This document shows positions 23,132 to 35,529 of a stretch of DNA of 64,000 nucleotides, piece by piece; position 1 is the stretch's first letter; every line of letters starts with the position of its first letter. Origin of the DNA: Dermatemys mawii (lineage: Eukaryota > Chordata > Testudines > Dermatemydidae); the NCBI GenBank assembly GCA_007922305.1, contig ML677326.1, forward strand, positions 53,456,453-53,520,452. The letters are read 5' to 3'. A model generated the notes under the pieces. It saw nothing but the letters and a program-made list of their open reading frames with translations, was not told the DNA's origin and did not search any database. The translations under genes were made by a program, and so were the position numbers.

Positions 23132-26100
23132 AAAGTAGAATTTATGACAACATTACATCATGGACTTTTGCATCTTACTTATGACATAAAATGCAATGGA
23201 ATGAAAGGTTTAAGGAAATGTTATCACATTATGTTCAGCTTCTTGCAATGATAAATGTGATAACTTAGAGGAGCTATTTTCACTACTAGCAAATTATATA
23301 GAGTGCTAAAGGAGTAAATATGTTTTTTTTAAGGTACAGTAATGCTATTTCATAAATCATTTCTTCATTTGACTTGTCAGGTAGCCGGACACTATTTCAA
23401 AGGAGTACCTGCCCTTTTAAATCTGAGCAGATTGCATTTTGAATTTAATTCTGGCAGTGAACAGGCTTTTCAAGAAGTGTTTCTGGAAAGATGTCTAGAA
23501 GACACAGAGAAGACTTTATAAGAGAAAATTCACCAATAAATATTTTGGTTACTCACCAATAGTCTTTACACAAGAGTATCCTGTAATTTCTAAATTCCAG
23601 TTCATTTTATAAAAAAACATAAAAGTTACCATTTTATGTGTTACCTGATCATTGTTTTATGCTGTGCTTAGACACAGATGGACTTGTATTACCCAAGCCA
23701 ATGCAATTTGATTCTTTGGTTACCACCTTGCTGAAACCACCATGAAGGACAATTGGCCATTAATAATGGTTTTAACAGGGCTGCAGATCTGTGGTATCTC
23801 CAAAGACCTTCATAGACCTTGGCACTGTGGATACTATTGCATGTAATCTGAAAAACATCCTTGATCTTTCACTGCCTTCCTAGTTCTGCAATGTTAATTA
23901 GAGCATGTAGTGGACCAGTAGTCCTTCAGTTGAAAGCACTCAGTCAACAAAGAAGAAAAATAAAAGTAGAAGTTCTTTTTTGGTCTTAGAGAAAATACAG
24001 TTTTAAAGATTTAGCCTTGTCTTCACTGGTGTCTGTAATAACACATACACACACTGCAGAAAGATTCCTAAACTTTCATGTGCAGAAAGAGCACAGGAAT
24101 GCAGGCCAGTGTATGAAAATTGGGCAATATAGTTCTAAAATATAATTAATATGAAAGATGTGATCCTACGCATTCAATTATAGTGCATTTAATGACACAA
24201 ACTGAGGTATTAATGTATAGATAACTTTGCTTTACATGTTTTAAGAACACTTTCTTTCTCATTTTTGAAGCACCAGAAAAGGAATCTTAAACAGGACCAG
24301 AGCATACATTGCTATTTCTTGCAAGAGTAGAAAACCTCAGCAGGGGAGATGTTTTTTATTCCTAAAGTCAAATTTTAAAATAAGCTTTAAATTGAAAAAC
24401 TATTCTAAAAAGGGAATAAACATGCATAGAATATTTTTTGTCATTTCTTGCTCCTAGTTTAAAAAAATAACAGTAAAACTCTTTAGCTTGATAATAAGAT
24501 TAAGGACATCTTTTGCTTTTTCAGTCTGGAATTCAAAGCTCTAAAGTGCCGCTATGCTGCCAAGTAATTACTTGTAAATGAATTCCTGGGGTTGGTCCAG
24601 ATATTGACTCATCATATAGTGTAGAGTGGCGGATGGAAATAGAACCCAGAGACTGAGTAGAAATATAAACTAAATAATAGTGTGGGGGGAAAAAAACCCC
24701 TTAATTGTGCTGAACATTTTCTTTGTAATAGATGCCTTCCTTTCAATTCACGCTAGCTAAAGCAGTTCACACGTGCCATAGTCTTTGATAAAGGATCATA
24801 GAGGATGTATAGGGGACTTATCTATCCTCTATATGTTTTGATTTAGTTCCCTCTAGCTTGTCAATATTTGGCGAGGAATGAGAGAGAATTAAATACTGGC
24901 AGTAATAATCCATTTCCACAATGTCTCTGTGCTTAAGTCAGAGCCATTATTGTCACTTTTCCGTCCCAGCCTGCTGTCATTTTTTTAATTCTCTGGGACA
25001 AATTCAGAGGCAATGCACTACAAATTGGTATGTCCACCTTATTGAATATTATTAAGTGTTATGCTTACACACTGAAAAAGGTTGTAGAAGGAAAGTAACC
25101 AATAGGAAGGTGCAAAGAAGATGCATGATAGAGCAAGTTCCCTGAAACTCCTCCCTGATTGGCTGTGCTTTCCGTAACTCCTCTGGGCCACTTGGAGCAC
25201 TCACCTCCATTGGTACTCTCAGGCAGAGCGTGGTTAACCCCTTATGCCTGTGTGGGAGAGGCACCCCACCACAAGGACTGTGGAATTATTTGAGAAACAT
25301 AATAAAAAATGTTTAGCTCCTCAATATGCAGCAGCACTGCAAAATTTCGATCAATGTCCATTTCTGAAGCCACCAAAATTTGCACATTTGGCTCCAGTGT
25401 TTAAGTACATGTTCAGTGATTGTTTTTAGCAGTCTGACATATTTTTCTGGTCTTTACACTGTTTGTTTGTTCAGTACAAAATAAGAAAAAGCAATTGTTA
25501 ATGGAAGTTGTCTCAAATAGTCAATACTGTGACACTGAAGCATATTCACAGCTGCTAGATGTTACATGGGCCAACATAGGTTTTGGATCTAAAGTCAAAT
25601 GGAGTTCAGCAGCTGCTATAAATATACTGATAGAATTTTAAATTGCTCTACTCTAGAAACTAGAAGTTAAAAAAAATAGCATTGGGAGAATACATAGCTG
25701 CAACATAGTTTATAAAACATGATTCAGTGCTTTGCCTAGTGATAGAGGTACATTTTCCAGTTTGTTTATAATAGGAAAGCCCTTTGTATTAGTTTCAGGC
25801 TTTCAAACATGTGTGAGAGTTGCCTCATTGTGTCTGATCCAATGCACATTGAAGTCAATGAGATGCTTTGCTTGCAATGGCAACTGATTCATTTTAACCA
25901 TGGTCTAAATCATGGATTGAGCTCACGAGGTAGCATAGAGTCAGACACAGGCACAAGGAGATCCCTTACATTCCTCCACCAGTCGTTTGCATTAGAGTCA
26001 CTTTATCCTCTCCTAGGTATGGGAAGAGGAGGAGCAGAGAGTTGGTTTCACACATTTCTCACAGCGCCCAGTGAGATAGTTACACCAGCACATCATGGGA

Positions 26101-26279
26101 TGTACGTTGCATCAGGTATAGACCTTGGAGCACTGGAGAGCTCAGGCGGGAGATTGTCACTCTGGAGCCATAATCTCACTCCTGGCTTGTGCCAGAGGCA
26201 GCACAATAGTGCTGTCCCTTACTCTTGTCAGATCACAAACCGACCATCTATTAAACACAAAGAAAATAAGAGACTGACG

Positions 26280-26356
26280 AAGTGTGTGTTCACCCACGAA
26301 AGCTTATGCTCTAATACATCTGTTAGTCTATAAGGTGCCACAGGACTCTGTCACTT
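26280..26356. repeat. Interspersed repeat fragment
   Basis: CACCCACGAAAGCTTATGCT followed by TCTGTTAGTCTATAAGGTGC and CACAGGACTCTG is a very widespread sauropsid repeat segment as I remember it. I cannot assign its class. Confidence 0.5.
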
Positions 26357-26527
26357 TTAAAGAAAATAATGGGACTTTCAAACAACAAAAAACAAAACTG
26401 AGAATGCTGCATGCATGTTGGATATGGTTCTGTATTTGTGATGGAATATTGTTCTGGTTTCAGAGTTTTTAAAATGTTCTACTGGTTTTGTTTGTTTCTC
26501 TCTCTTTCTCTTTTATATTACTTATAG

Positions 26528-26681
26528 TTTATTATGCTGACATATGTCTTCATGCTGGCCTGGCTAGGGGTCACAGCTTTCACCTCTCTGCCTGTTTACA
26601 TGTACTTCAATCTGTGGACCATTTGCCGAAATACCACCTTAGTGGAAGGGGCTAATCTCTGCTTGGACCTTCGTCAGTTTG
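26528..26681 (+). CDS. GPM6A: GPM6A exon 4 (Phe130-Phe180)
   Basis: This 154-bp exon follows a long pyrimidine tract and TTATAG, and ends G|GTAAGT, splitting the Gly181 codon. It opens FIMLTYVFMLAWLGVTAFTS, the third transmembrane segment, then LPVYMYFNLWTICRNTTLVE and GANLCLDLRQF in the large extracellular loop. Cys162 and Cys174 are two of the four loop cysteines known in M6-a to matter for surface structure and filopodium induction. NTT at 164 is an N-glycosylation sequon. Position 136 is Val where I remember Leu in the human protein, a conservative membrane change. The reading frame joins exon 3 in phase 0. Confidence 0.97.
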
Positions 26682-28845
26682 GTAAGTGAATGATGGATGT
26701 TCAGTATGAATTGCCACTCAAACCCAGTTAACAAAGCAGCCTTTTAGAAATATTTGTTGGAAATTCTGTCTGAAAACCTTTGATGCTTCCAATGATTTTG
26801 TCTAACACCTTATAGGTAGGTACAGAATATGTATTTTAATTGTAAACAAACCAACAAAAAGTGATTCTGTATTCTATCATTTCAATGGTGTGCAGGTTTA
26901 AGGCACATCAGTTAAATTCATAGACTTCACTAAAATTGGAGTTATTGCAAACACTACTGAAAACAGAGAAATCATGCAAAAAGGCTGAGAGAAATTAGAA
27001 ATATGAACAGGAAATAAGAATATGACTTAGTCAACAAGGAAAAATGCAAATTGCTACATACAGAGGAAACAATCTGAAACCCAGATATACAGTAAGTGGG
27101 TGGGTATACTGTAAAGTAGTAAAAAAAGATTTATTGTAGGGACAGCAGTAGACAGAAAATTAGCAATGAGCTTGCAGTTCAATACAGCATAAAAATGTAG
27201 TGTTGATCTGTATACACAATGGTACCACATTTAGCTGGAAACTGCTACCATCCTGGTGATAATGGCTGTGGTGAGTCTGAAGCTGGAAAACTGCTCCCAA
27301 TTCTGGTCACTTTAGGAAGATGGCCACAAAGTGGAGAGTATTCACAGATATGATAAAGGAGATGAGGGTCATAAGGAGGAGTTAAGACTGAAATAAAGAG
27401 GAAGGCAATGCTGAAGGGGGAAACGATAAACATCCCCAACTATTAGAAAGGTTAGATCACAAGGAGGGATAGGCATAGCTTTAAATTGAGTACATTCTTG
27501 TGCCATTTCCCTGTAATGTCTCAGAATCCACTCTCTGACTGGGAGGAGGCAGGGGCGTGGCTCTTGTGCTTTGCGAAAAAGAATGTCTATACTCTGCCTG
27601 CCTTAGTCTTTGCTTAGACAATTCTAAGAATATCAGGTAGCTTTTATGTGTATCTGAAAGCTTAGCATTAGAGGAAGAAAGAGTACCTCAGTATCATCCA
27701 GGCAACAGGCCTCTGTCCTGATCTGGAAGTAGGGCCGGCTCCAGGCACCAGCGCCCCAGACACCAGCACCCCAGGCACATGCGTGGGGCAGTGAACATTG
27801 GGGGACTGCACACCGTCCCTAATCGGGGTGGCACTCTGCTTCTTTAGGCAGCATTTCGGTGGTGACTGCTCTCAGCCTCTTCATCCGGCAGCGGCATTTC
27901 GGCAGCAGGTCCACGACTTGATGGTTTGGGGTTTTTTCACTGCTTGGGGCAGCAAAAAAGCTGGAGCTGGCCCTTTCTGGAAAAAGTGGATTTGATGGAT
28001 TGTTCTTTTCCATTTCTAACTGCTAGGATTCAATAACAGCTAGTCTTCTTCCTTTGCTCCCCAGAAGATAAGTGATCTGAGAGACATTTAAAGGTCAACG
28101 CTTATCACTGGAAATGCCGTATGGGGCTTTTGTTTTGTTAACAGTTGCATCTATATTTTATTTATATAATCTTTACAGTTTCCATCTGGTTTGCAAGTCC
28201 TGCAAAAAAACCACTGATCCCCTACAGGAAAGGCAACATTAAAATTTTCCACAGTAACACAGTCGTTTTTGACAGGCTAATCTGTGATTTAGTATCTTGT
28301 CACATGCTAAAGTGAACAGTACAGCAGCTTCTTGTTTCCCTTACTGTAAGCAGTTGCATTCATTATTAACAGATGATTAAGCACACCTCTGGGTAACTTA
28401 CTTTTATAGCCTCTAACAGCCGCTTTGCACCAGGCAAGCAAATTTGGATCCTGACCCTAGCACATTCCTCAGCATAAGGACAAAAAATATTTTTGAATGT
28501 GCCAACAGACCTAATATGTGCACTGACTGAAAGTTATTTTCTAATATTTGAATACCCTGTTGGCTGGAATTAATAAAATCCAAAATGAAAATATAAAAAA
28601 TGAGTTGAAGAATCATTCAGTGTGTTGCTTCCATTCATACTGTTATTAAAAGGGTAACAGGGCATCTTCATGACAATGAGAGAGACCAATTGAAGACCTA
28701 AGAGGTTGTTTTCCTGTTGTGTAAAATATGAGCCACAGTTGCTTTGTTCTACCTAACATCCGAGAATTTGGATTCCTCAGCTTCTTTGAACAAATCTACT
28801 GAATGCTTTGAATACTAAATCTAATGAATATTTTATGTGTTTCAG
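26682..28845 (+). other. GPM6A: GPM6A intron 4
   Basis: The intron begins GTAAGT and ends TTTCAG (2164 bp). Its only recognised content is the hAT-like element at 27730-27975. The rest is AT-rich with no RNA gene, ORF of interest or repeat that I can name. Confidence 0.9.
27730..27975. mobile_element. hAT-like element with near-perfect 8-bp TSD
   Basis: The ends are inverted, TAGGGCCGGCTCCAG and CTGGAGCTGGCCCTT. They are flanked by TCTGGAAG (27722-27729) and TCTGGAAA (27976-27983). The GC-rich interior holds repeated CAGCATTTCGG/CGGCATTTCGG blocks. Size, 8-bp duplication and YAGGGC termini favour a non-autonomous hAT element. Confidence 0.75.
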
Positions 28846-28922
28846 GAATTGTAACTATTGGAGAGGAAAAGAAGATTTGCACTATGTCTGAAAATTTCCT
28901 GAGGATGTGTGAATCTACTGAG
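28846..28922 (+). CDS. GPM6A: GPM6A exon 5 (Gly181-Glu206)
   Basis: The 77-bp exon completes the Gly181 codon after TTTCAG and ends GAG|GTGAGT. It encodes GIVTIGEEKKICTMSENFLR followed by MCESTE, the middle of the second extracellular loop, with Cys192 and Cys202 that pair with cysteines of exon 4. Met194 stands where I recall Val in the human protein. Downstream phase is 0. The exon is the short fifth exon typical of the PLP/M6 gene layout. Confidence 0.97.
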
Positions 28923-29545
28923 GTGAGTAAATGGCGTGGTTTTTGTTTTTTGTATTCCAAATCCATAACCGTCATTTTAGTAAGAAGTAATTGGCATATA
29001 TGGTTTCCTCTGACACTTAACTCTTTAATCGTAGACAAAAGGGATAGAATGAAGGCACATGGGGAAAAAATATAGCCCTTTTCTTTTTCCCTAGCCTACA
29101 TACTCCATCAACATAGTTTCTTCAGTTATTATGTTTGTAATTACATTTTGAGTTTTAGTTTAAAAAAACAAGATTCCACTAAACCTGTAACTTTTAATAT
29201 GACATTTTACTGAGGGTTAATGCATCTGCTACATCATGAGAAGAAATTATGAAAAATACTATTGTCCTTATATTTACAAAAAAATGAGAGTACAGAGAGT
29301 TGGAAGAAATTATGGTTATATTGTAACAGAGTGTAATGTTTTTAAACACATTGGACCATTTTTTCCCACTAGTGTAGGAGTCTATAACTCGCATGGCTTT
29401 GATGGAGCTACACACTTTGTTGTATTTTTTCCATAAAGAAAGATCATACATCTGAAAGATCAGATGATTATTTTTCTTAATTTAGATCAAAGAAAATAAC
29501 ATGAACAAACAAAAGTAATATCTCCATAAATAAGCACACTGGCTA

Positions 29546-29612
29546 AAATCCTGGCCCTTCTGAAATCAATGGGAGTTTTGCTGTTGGCTTTCATGGGCCA
29601 GGATTTCACCCA
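29546..29612. repeat. Short palindromic repeat (CCTGGCC...GGATTTC type)
   Basis: AAATCCTGGCCCTTCTGAAA and TTTCATGGGCCAGGATTTCAC are inverted arms around GGGAGTTTTGC. It belongs to the same small family as 14801-14866. Confidence 0.65.
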
Positions 29613-29631
29613 GTGCGTGTAAATCTCCTTA

Positions 29632-29891
29632 AGCCTGGTCTACACTAGGGGGAGGGTCGACCTAAGATACGCACTTCAGCTATGTGAATAGTGTAGCTGA
29701 AGTCAACGCATCTTAGGTCGGCTTACCTGTAGTCCTCACGGCGGCAGCGGTCGACAGCGGGCTCCCCCGTCGACTCTGCCTTGCGCCTTTTGGTGAGCTG
29801 GAGTTCCAGCATCGACTTTGGGGATCGATTTATTGCGTCTTGATGAGACGCAATAAATCGATCCCCAATAGATCAATCTCTAGACATGGCC
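29632..29891. mobile_element. Harbinger-like MITE with long hairpin
   Basis: The ends AGCCTGGTCTACACTAG and CTAGACATGGCC are imperfect inverted repeats flanked by TTA on both sides (29629-29631, 29892-29894), the 3-bp TWA duplication typical of PIF/Harbinger. The interior is unusually GC-rich with several GTCGAC sites. It contains a perfect 21-bp hairpin, arms 29820-29840 and 29846-29866 with a 5-nt loop. Confidence 0.65.
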
Positions 29892-30179
29892 TTAGTTACA
29901 GACTGCAGCAACTTTGAAAACAAAATAGCTGGAGTTTCTGCACCCACACAGAGTTCTTAGAAATTTTCAAGTGCAGCACCCTGAAAACAAAGGCACTGTA
30001 GTTTCATATCTATGTACACCACGCCAGCAGTGAATTTGGTCAAAAATATCACTGAATCGTTAACTTCTGCAGAACAATGGCAGCGGGAAAGTAGTCGTTT
30101 GCTCTATCCGATGTCGGCTTTTTGTTTGGTTTCCATGTAGAGTTATTACTATGAAATGTTTTCTTTGTCCCCTTTACAG

Positions 30180-30245
30180 CTAAACATGACATTCCATTTG
30201 TTCATTGTGGCGCTTGCTGGAGCTGGAGCAGCAGTCATTGCTATG
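30180..30245 (+). CDS. GPM6A: GPM6A exon 6 (Leu207-Met228)
   Basis: The 66-bp exon lies between TTTACAG and GTAAGC and is in phase 0 at both ends. It encodes LNMTFHLFIVALAGAGAAVI plus AM. The first residues finish the extracellular loop, with an N-glycosylation sequon NMT at 208. The rest is the outer half of transmembrane segment 4, with the small-residue AGAGAA stretch. The 66-bp length equals exon 6 of PLP1, supporting the conserved gene layout. Confidence 0.97.
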
Positions 30246-33200
30246 GTAAGCTATTGGAGACACCGCCCCTGAACATACAGCCACATTTAAATCATCTGCA
30301 TATCCTGTATATACATTACTGTCAGCAGTAGAATTAGTAGCTGAAAAATACATTCAATTACTGCTAGAAAAAAAAAAGGCATATGAATGTAAAGGGACAC
30401 TTAGCTATTTTTTTTAAATTTCTAATTTAAAATTCTATTTTATGTTAAAGCCTCCTTTAAACAGCAGATGCTGATTTTTTAATATTAAAATTCCTTCAAG
30501 TATCTGTTCTTCTGCTGTGTTTAGAAGGGTCTTTTGGGCAAACTGCAGAGCAATTGCACCAAACATTTTCTTCCTCATGCCCGTCTCTGTGTGCACATGC
30601 CTGCCTACTGTCTCTTCATTTTCATTTTCAGCTCTGCTGCTGCTGTTAAAATGATAAACATCCTTTTGCAGAGATTTAGGAAGAGCTTGAGCTCTTAGAT
30701 TTTATCCAGCAGGAAATTTTGCCATTTTTGCCAATGAACATTGTTTATTGCTATGAACGTGGTGATAAAGTATATGTGTGTGTGCTGTATCCCTTGTCCT
30801 GCATCTGTTGTGACTATTTAAACTGTAAAGTCTTTGCAATGGGGACTGTTTGCTACTCCGTGTCTGTACAGTGATAAGCACCATTCGTGGCTGACCCCTA
30901 TGGACCACTGCAATAAATATGATTTATAATTAGGTTTGGGAGAATTCCATTTTTACTTTTTTAGAATTTTGATGGATAATATCAAATTTTTTAAAGAATT
31001 TTTAACGATATGTATTCATTTAAATGTTCACAGTTTCAGGAAGTATGGCTAGGCCAGACAGAAATGATATAATGACAGTAGACGCTGAGATTCAAAAAGT
31101 TCAAGCTTTATAACTGTTAAAACACAAACTGTCAACATCCCATGTCAAAATATACAAAGTAAAGTAAACTGCCTTAAATCAAACTCTAAAGTAAAATAAG
31201 AGAAATGCTGCTTGAAAATTTATTAATCTGTAAATTTTCATTATTATCGATAGAAATATTTTTTGTCAGTGTGTGAGTGAAATTGACATTTAGCGATAAA
31301 AATCTAATCCTTCCAAGCTTATTAATAATAATACTTTTGGGGGGATTATTTTTTCACCTATGAAAACTATGTTTCATTTACACCAAACCAGCAACAAAAC
31401 TACTGTTCATCCTTACAAATTGAAGATGTAGTTTTTAAAAATGTTTTACTATCTGCTATACCTTTATACTGGGCAAAGAGCGGGGGAGGTGGGCCATGGT
31501 CAAGTGGACTGAAGTAGTAGCCCTGTTGCACAAATCATATTCTGTGCCTCCGTTTCTATATCTACAATACAGCTATCTCTGCTACTGTGACAGAGTAGCA
31601 AGAAAATTAATTAATGTCTAAAATTATATTTAATTGCTTCAAGATGAAAAGTACTGTGTAAATAGAATGATCAGTACTCTATAATGCATTAATTGATTAA
31701 CTCTCAGCTCTTCCAAAAGCAGACTGTTCTTCATCAAGAAGAAATACTAGTGTGATAACATTTTAAAGAGAAAATTATATTTCCACTGCATGGTTGATCT
31801 AAGCTATATTCATTCTCTAGCGATGGGAAATTTGTGAAAGGATCATTGGTTCAAATAAGTATTTAAAAGTTCAACTAACAGTAAACACTGAGCACTTGTG
31901 TATCATTTAATGTTTTCCAAAGCACTGTGTAGAAGTTAACTAGTTCATCCTTACAGCATACCGGGGAAGTAGTAGTATTCTGACACTGCACAGTGATTTT
32001 GTGTCAGAGAAGAGGTTTTGAACTCAGGAGTTTTCGGCTCTCAGCCACTTTACTCAGTTCCTTAGAGACAGTGCTGCTTTATCCAAACCACCAGTTTTGC
32101 CCTATTGATGATTCTCATTCAGACTCCCCTGTTTGCAAACAAACTTCAAATCTCCACACGTTCTGTGGTGGGAAGAGCCAGAGTGGAGGCTATTTTATCT
32201 TCTGCCCCATAGCACATATCTTTATGTAAAAGGGGAGATGTCCCACAGGCATGCAATATAGATTGAGGAATAAATAGAAAGGAAGACGCAGAGCGACTCC
32301 AAACATAGGAATGACAACGCATCAGTGGGGTCTTAGAGAGACACTGCTAAGCCTCACACAGCAAAATAGTCTCACTGGGAATTGGGGATGTATCTGACCC
32401 TCAAATAAGGTTCAGGTTATGTTTGGGGAGTGGGTGCCTCCTCAGTCCTTCTCTTGCCCAAACCAATTTAACCATCTCTGATAATAGCCCCTCGATGCTG
32501 ATATGTCAATCACACATGACACATACCACTTCTGAATTAGTTACTCCTTTCACATAACTTTCAGGTATGACTGCTTCTAATGTTACTTTAAAAACAGTTT
32601 TTCTGAGTAAGACAGTTTAGGCAGGTTGCAGTTTTGGTAATCCCCTAATTTATAACCACATCTTGAGCACAGTCCATTTACAATGCCACACTGAGAGAGC
32701 ATGCACAGCAGATTGCAGACATCTTATAAGAGAGTGTGTCTCCCATTTTTCCTTGTGTAGTTTGCTCAGCAGCAAAATAATTGGTTACACTTACAGTAAT
32801 GATTCCATTATTAGGCTCCAGAGTAAATATCTAATTGAAATGTATTAGGAAAGCTCACAATTTTCCTAGAGTTATTCTCAGGCTGTTGACAGATTCAAGA
32901 AAATATAATTACATCAGTTTATACTTGGTTCACACTTTAAAGGTTTTCTTCACAGACATAAAGGATTTAAATAGTGGGTGTTTTTTTCAACATGAAAGAT
33001 TAGATGCTGGAGCCCAAGGCAGTCACCATCAGGGAAAAGTAGCAGCTCAGTGAACTGCTGCAGACAAACCCTATTTGAACCCAAAGTGACAGCAGGTATT
33101 TCCAGAAAGATTTGATGAAGCTTGCGGAAAAAGAGAATTAACTAAGTGTTCTTCCCTCACCACTTTGGCAAAGTATTATTATTTTATCTATGGCCAATAA

Positions 33201-34389
33201 TTTCAAGTTAAATTTGTGGACAGAGCACTCTAATTAACTGGAGAAAGCTTTAATATATTCAATAGAGGATCATGAATTTTCTGACATTTGCCTGATTCAT
33301 GAACTGAAGAGAATAATCTTCTAAGTAGCTATTTAAAGCAAGTGAACACATTGTTTGCTTTTGTCCTAGAATTTTTAATTTTGCTTAAATAGTTATCGTA
33401 GGAAAAGATGGAAATAATTTTTAAGAGCTAGGCGAGATGACAGAAGGTGAAGGAAAGGGAGCATTTCTGATGACAAATTATTTTAAGTGACGAAAAGAGT
33501 ATTTCAACTGTTTAGATATTTCTGCAAAGACTGATAGAGATTTCCAGGTGTTAGTAAAAGAGATTATAGGCTAAATTATCAGCAATTTAAGTGGCCCCTC
33601 TATAGCGGGGGAATATAGGATGTCGGGAGTCCCTCCCCTACAATGCAATGGGCAGAAAGGAGCGATAATAGGTTGCCAGTACTCCAGGTGTGATAAGGGA
33701 AGGTGACTAGTGTGGACCACAGCTCTTCACAGCCCATTGGGGTGTGTTGTGGTAGTGTGGGTGCTTGGCTTATTCCATACCCTACGTACAAAGGGCACGT
33801 GTAGCTACTGCCACTTCTAAGCACCCATATAACTCAACAATATTGGGACATTATCATGGCTTTTTCACTCCAGGACCCCTGCTCAGCAGATTCTTCCTCT
33901 GCCACTCCTAGCATTGCTTGGCTAAGAGTGCCCATTAGTGTTTATCCTTGTCTGCCATTCCATGTTCATGCTCTCTTTGTATTCATTGAGCTACCTTTGT
34001 TTTTTTTTTAATTACTCAGTAAATTGTAGCATGAACCCTTATTTCCATAGAAATCAGTGCACGCAATCGTGGCAGTTGTAGAGAAATGTGTTAGTTGCGA
34101 TCATGTTAGTTATAGATAATGCCCTTTTGGACAACTATTGTGTGCAACTGTTCAAACAGAAAATTATTAAGACTAACAAATGCTAAGCACAGTAGAATTC
34201 TGGCTGCAGACAGGCACATACACCATCAGTGGGCACTGCATGCATGTATCTGAGGTCAGAATTTGGTCTATAAATTGAAGGTAGTACAGCAGCCTTGAAG
34301 TGACACCAAGTGATAAATTCTGCTCTCAGATATACTCATGCCACTGCATTATTATGTGTTTTGTTCATGAAGCATATGTTTCTGTTGTA

Positions 34390-34514
34390 TAGGGTGACCA
34401 GATGTCCCAATTTTATAGGTCCAGTCCCGATCTTGGGGGGCTTTTTCTCATATAGGCTTCTATTACCTCCGACCCACTGTCCTGATTTTTCACACTTGCT
34501 TTCTGGTCACCCTA
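34390..34514. mobile_element. Short TIR element with perfect 13-bp ends
   Basis: TAGGGTGACCAGA at 34390-34402 and its exact complement TCTGGTCACCCTA at 34502-34514 bound a 125-bp unit containing two CCCGATC/CCTGATTTTT-type blocks. No coding capacity exists. TA is present at both outer edges, but a longer duplication is not clear, so the superfamily is left open. Confidence 0.8.
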
Positions 34515-34726
34515 CCATTGCATGGTTGCTCCTGGATGCAAATGAGGGAGTGTGCTCTTTTTCTCTGTCCTTCAGGCAGGTGGTGATATAGGAAGTTTTG
34601 CATCTAACTTCTAAGCTCTGTGCTGGCAGAATCCCAAGTTGTTTCCTGTCTCATGTTTAAGGAGCAGATGGTCTCCTGTTTGAATTTAAGGCACCATCCT
34701 GAGTTCTTTTCAGCATTCCTTAAGGC

Positions 34727-34938
34727 TTGTTTATACTGTGGTTGAGTCCAAACCAACAGGGTGTAAATTCTCATGTGCACTACTATGTTGCACACTAACT
34801 GCCCATCCTGTTTCAGACAGTAGTACATTAACAAACACTGGGGATCCTTTTAGTGCATGCCAGTAGAGTCCACATGGGCCAGTTAATGTGTAACTTGCTA
34901 CTGTGCGCTAGAATTTACACCGCACTGGTGTGGACTAA
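34727..34938. mobile_element. MITE-like repeat, probable Harbinger relative
   Basis: The left end TTAAGGCTTGTTTATACTGT resembles the CTTGTCTACACTG class of termini. The right end GCACTGGTGTGGACTAA is a loose inverted match. The interior contains AACTGCCCATCCTG and TTAATGTGTAACTTGC blocks. Confidence 0.45.
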
Positions 34939-35529
34939 ATGTTTGTAAACAAATTCTTAATCTTCCATGTGGAAAAGTAGAAAAAGAGGTCAGCTAGGAA
35001 CAAGAAGCTTCACCTTGGATGCAACCCCGTTATCCAGCCCTCTGTTGTAGACCCTGAATGCACACTGAAAGGTGGTTGTGGTGAGGAAATCTTTGCAGTC
35101 CATGGAATAAATCTCTCAGTCCCTAGTTCTGATTTTCAATGCAGTATTGGACTTCAAATCTGTCACTTAGTCCAGGACTGAGTATTGGCTTTCCTGATTT
35201 TAAGCCCCATGTATTTTGGGGATAAACTATTATTCTAAATATGTGCTAGTAAAGCCAAAATAACAGAAACAGACCTGTTGGTCTTAATTCTGCCCTCACG
35301 TCACTTATGTGGCTTCCACTGACTTCACTGGTGCTCTGTTGAATGTGTACAAAAGGAATGTTTGGCCTTCAGGCATTGAGTAGTGACTGCAGGTTCAGAA
35401 GTATTGGAAAATTTAACAAACTTATGTTTTTTCAAAAAAACTGATGGCAAATTGTGTCTTAGATACCATTTTCTGGAGAAATATGAATCTTCAGGAGTGT
35501 TTTAGATGAAAATATTTAATCTCCTTCCT

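Larger units (their letters stand above)
12177..26527 (+). other. GPM6A: GPM6A intron 3
   Basis: The 14,351-bp intron has GT...AG ends. It contains CR1 pieces on both strands (12440-13136, 15060-15948), an inverted hAT-derived element (18700-19935), a shuffled tandem repeat (20781-21051), a hAT-like insertion (22292-22646) and a tRNA-SINE (22943-23131). I recognise nothing in 13140-15050 except a small palindrome, in 15960-17090, 17320-18690, 19940-20770, 21060-22280 or 23140-26270. The 174-codon frame at 25809-26333 shows no family resemblance and runs into a repeat. Confidence 0.9.
28923..30179 (+). other. GPM6A: GPM6A intron 5
   Basis: This 1257-bp GT-AG intron contains a short palindromic repeat (29546-29612) immediately followed by a Harbinger-like element (29632-29891). 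The remaining sequence shows nothing recognisable. Confidence 0.9.

Noticed and set aside
25809..26333. Longest open frame of the window (174 codons, plus strand, intron 3)
   Set aside because: No family motif, no splice or promoter context, and its end reads into a common interspersed repeat (CACCCACGAAAGCTTATGC). Best taken as chance.
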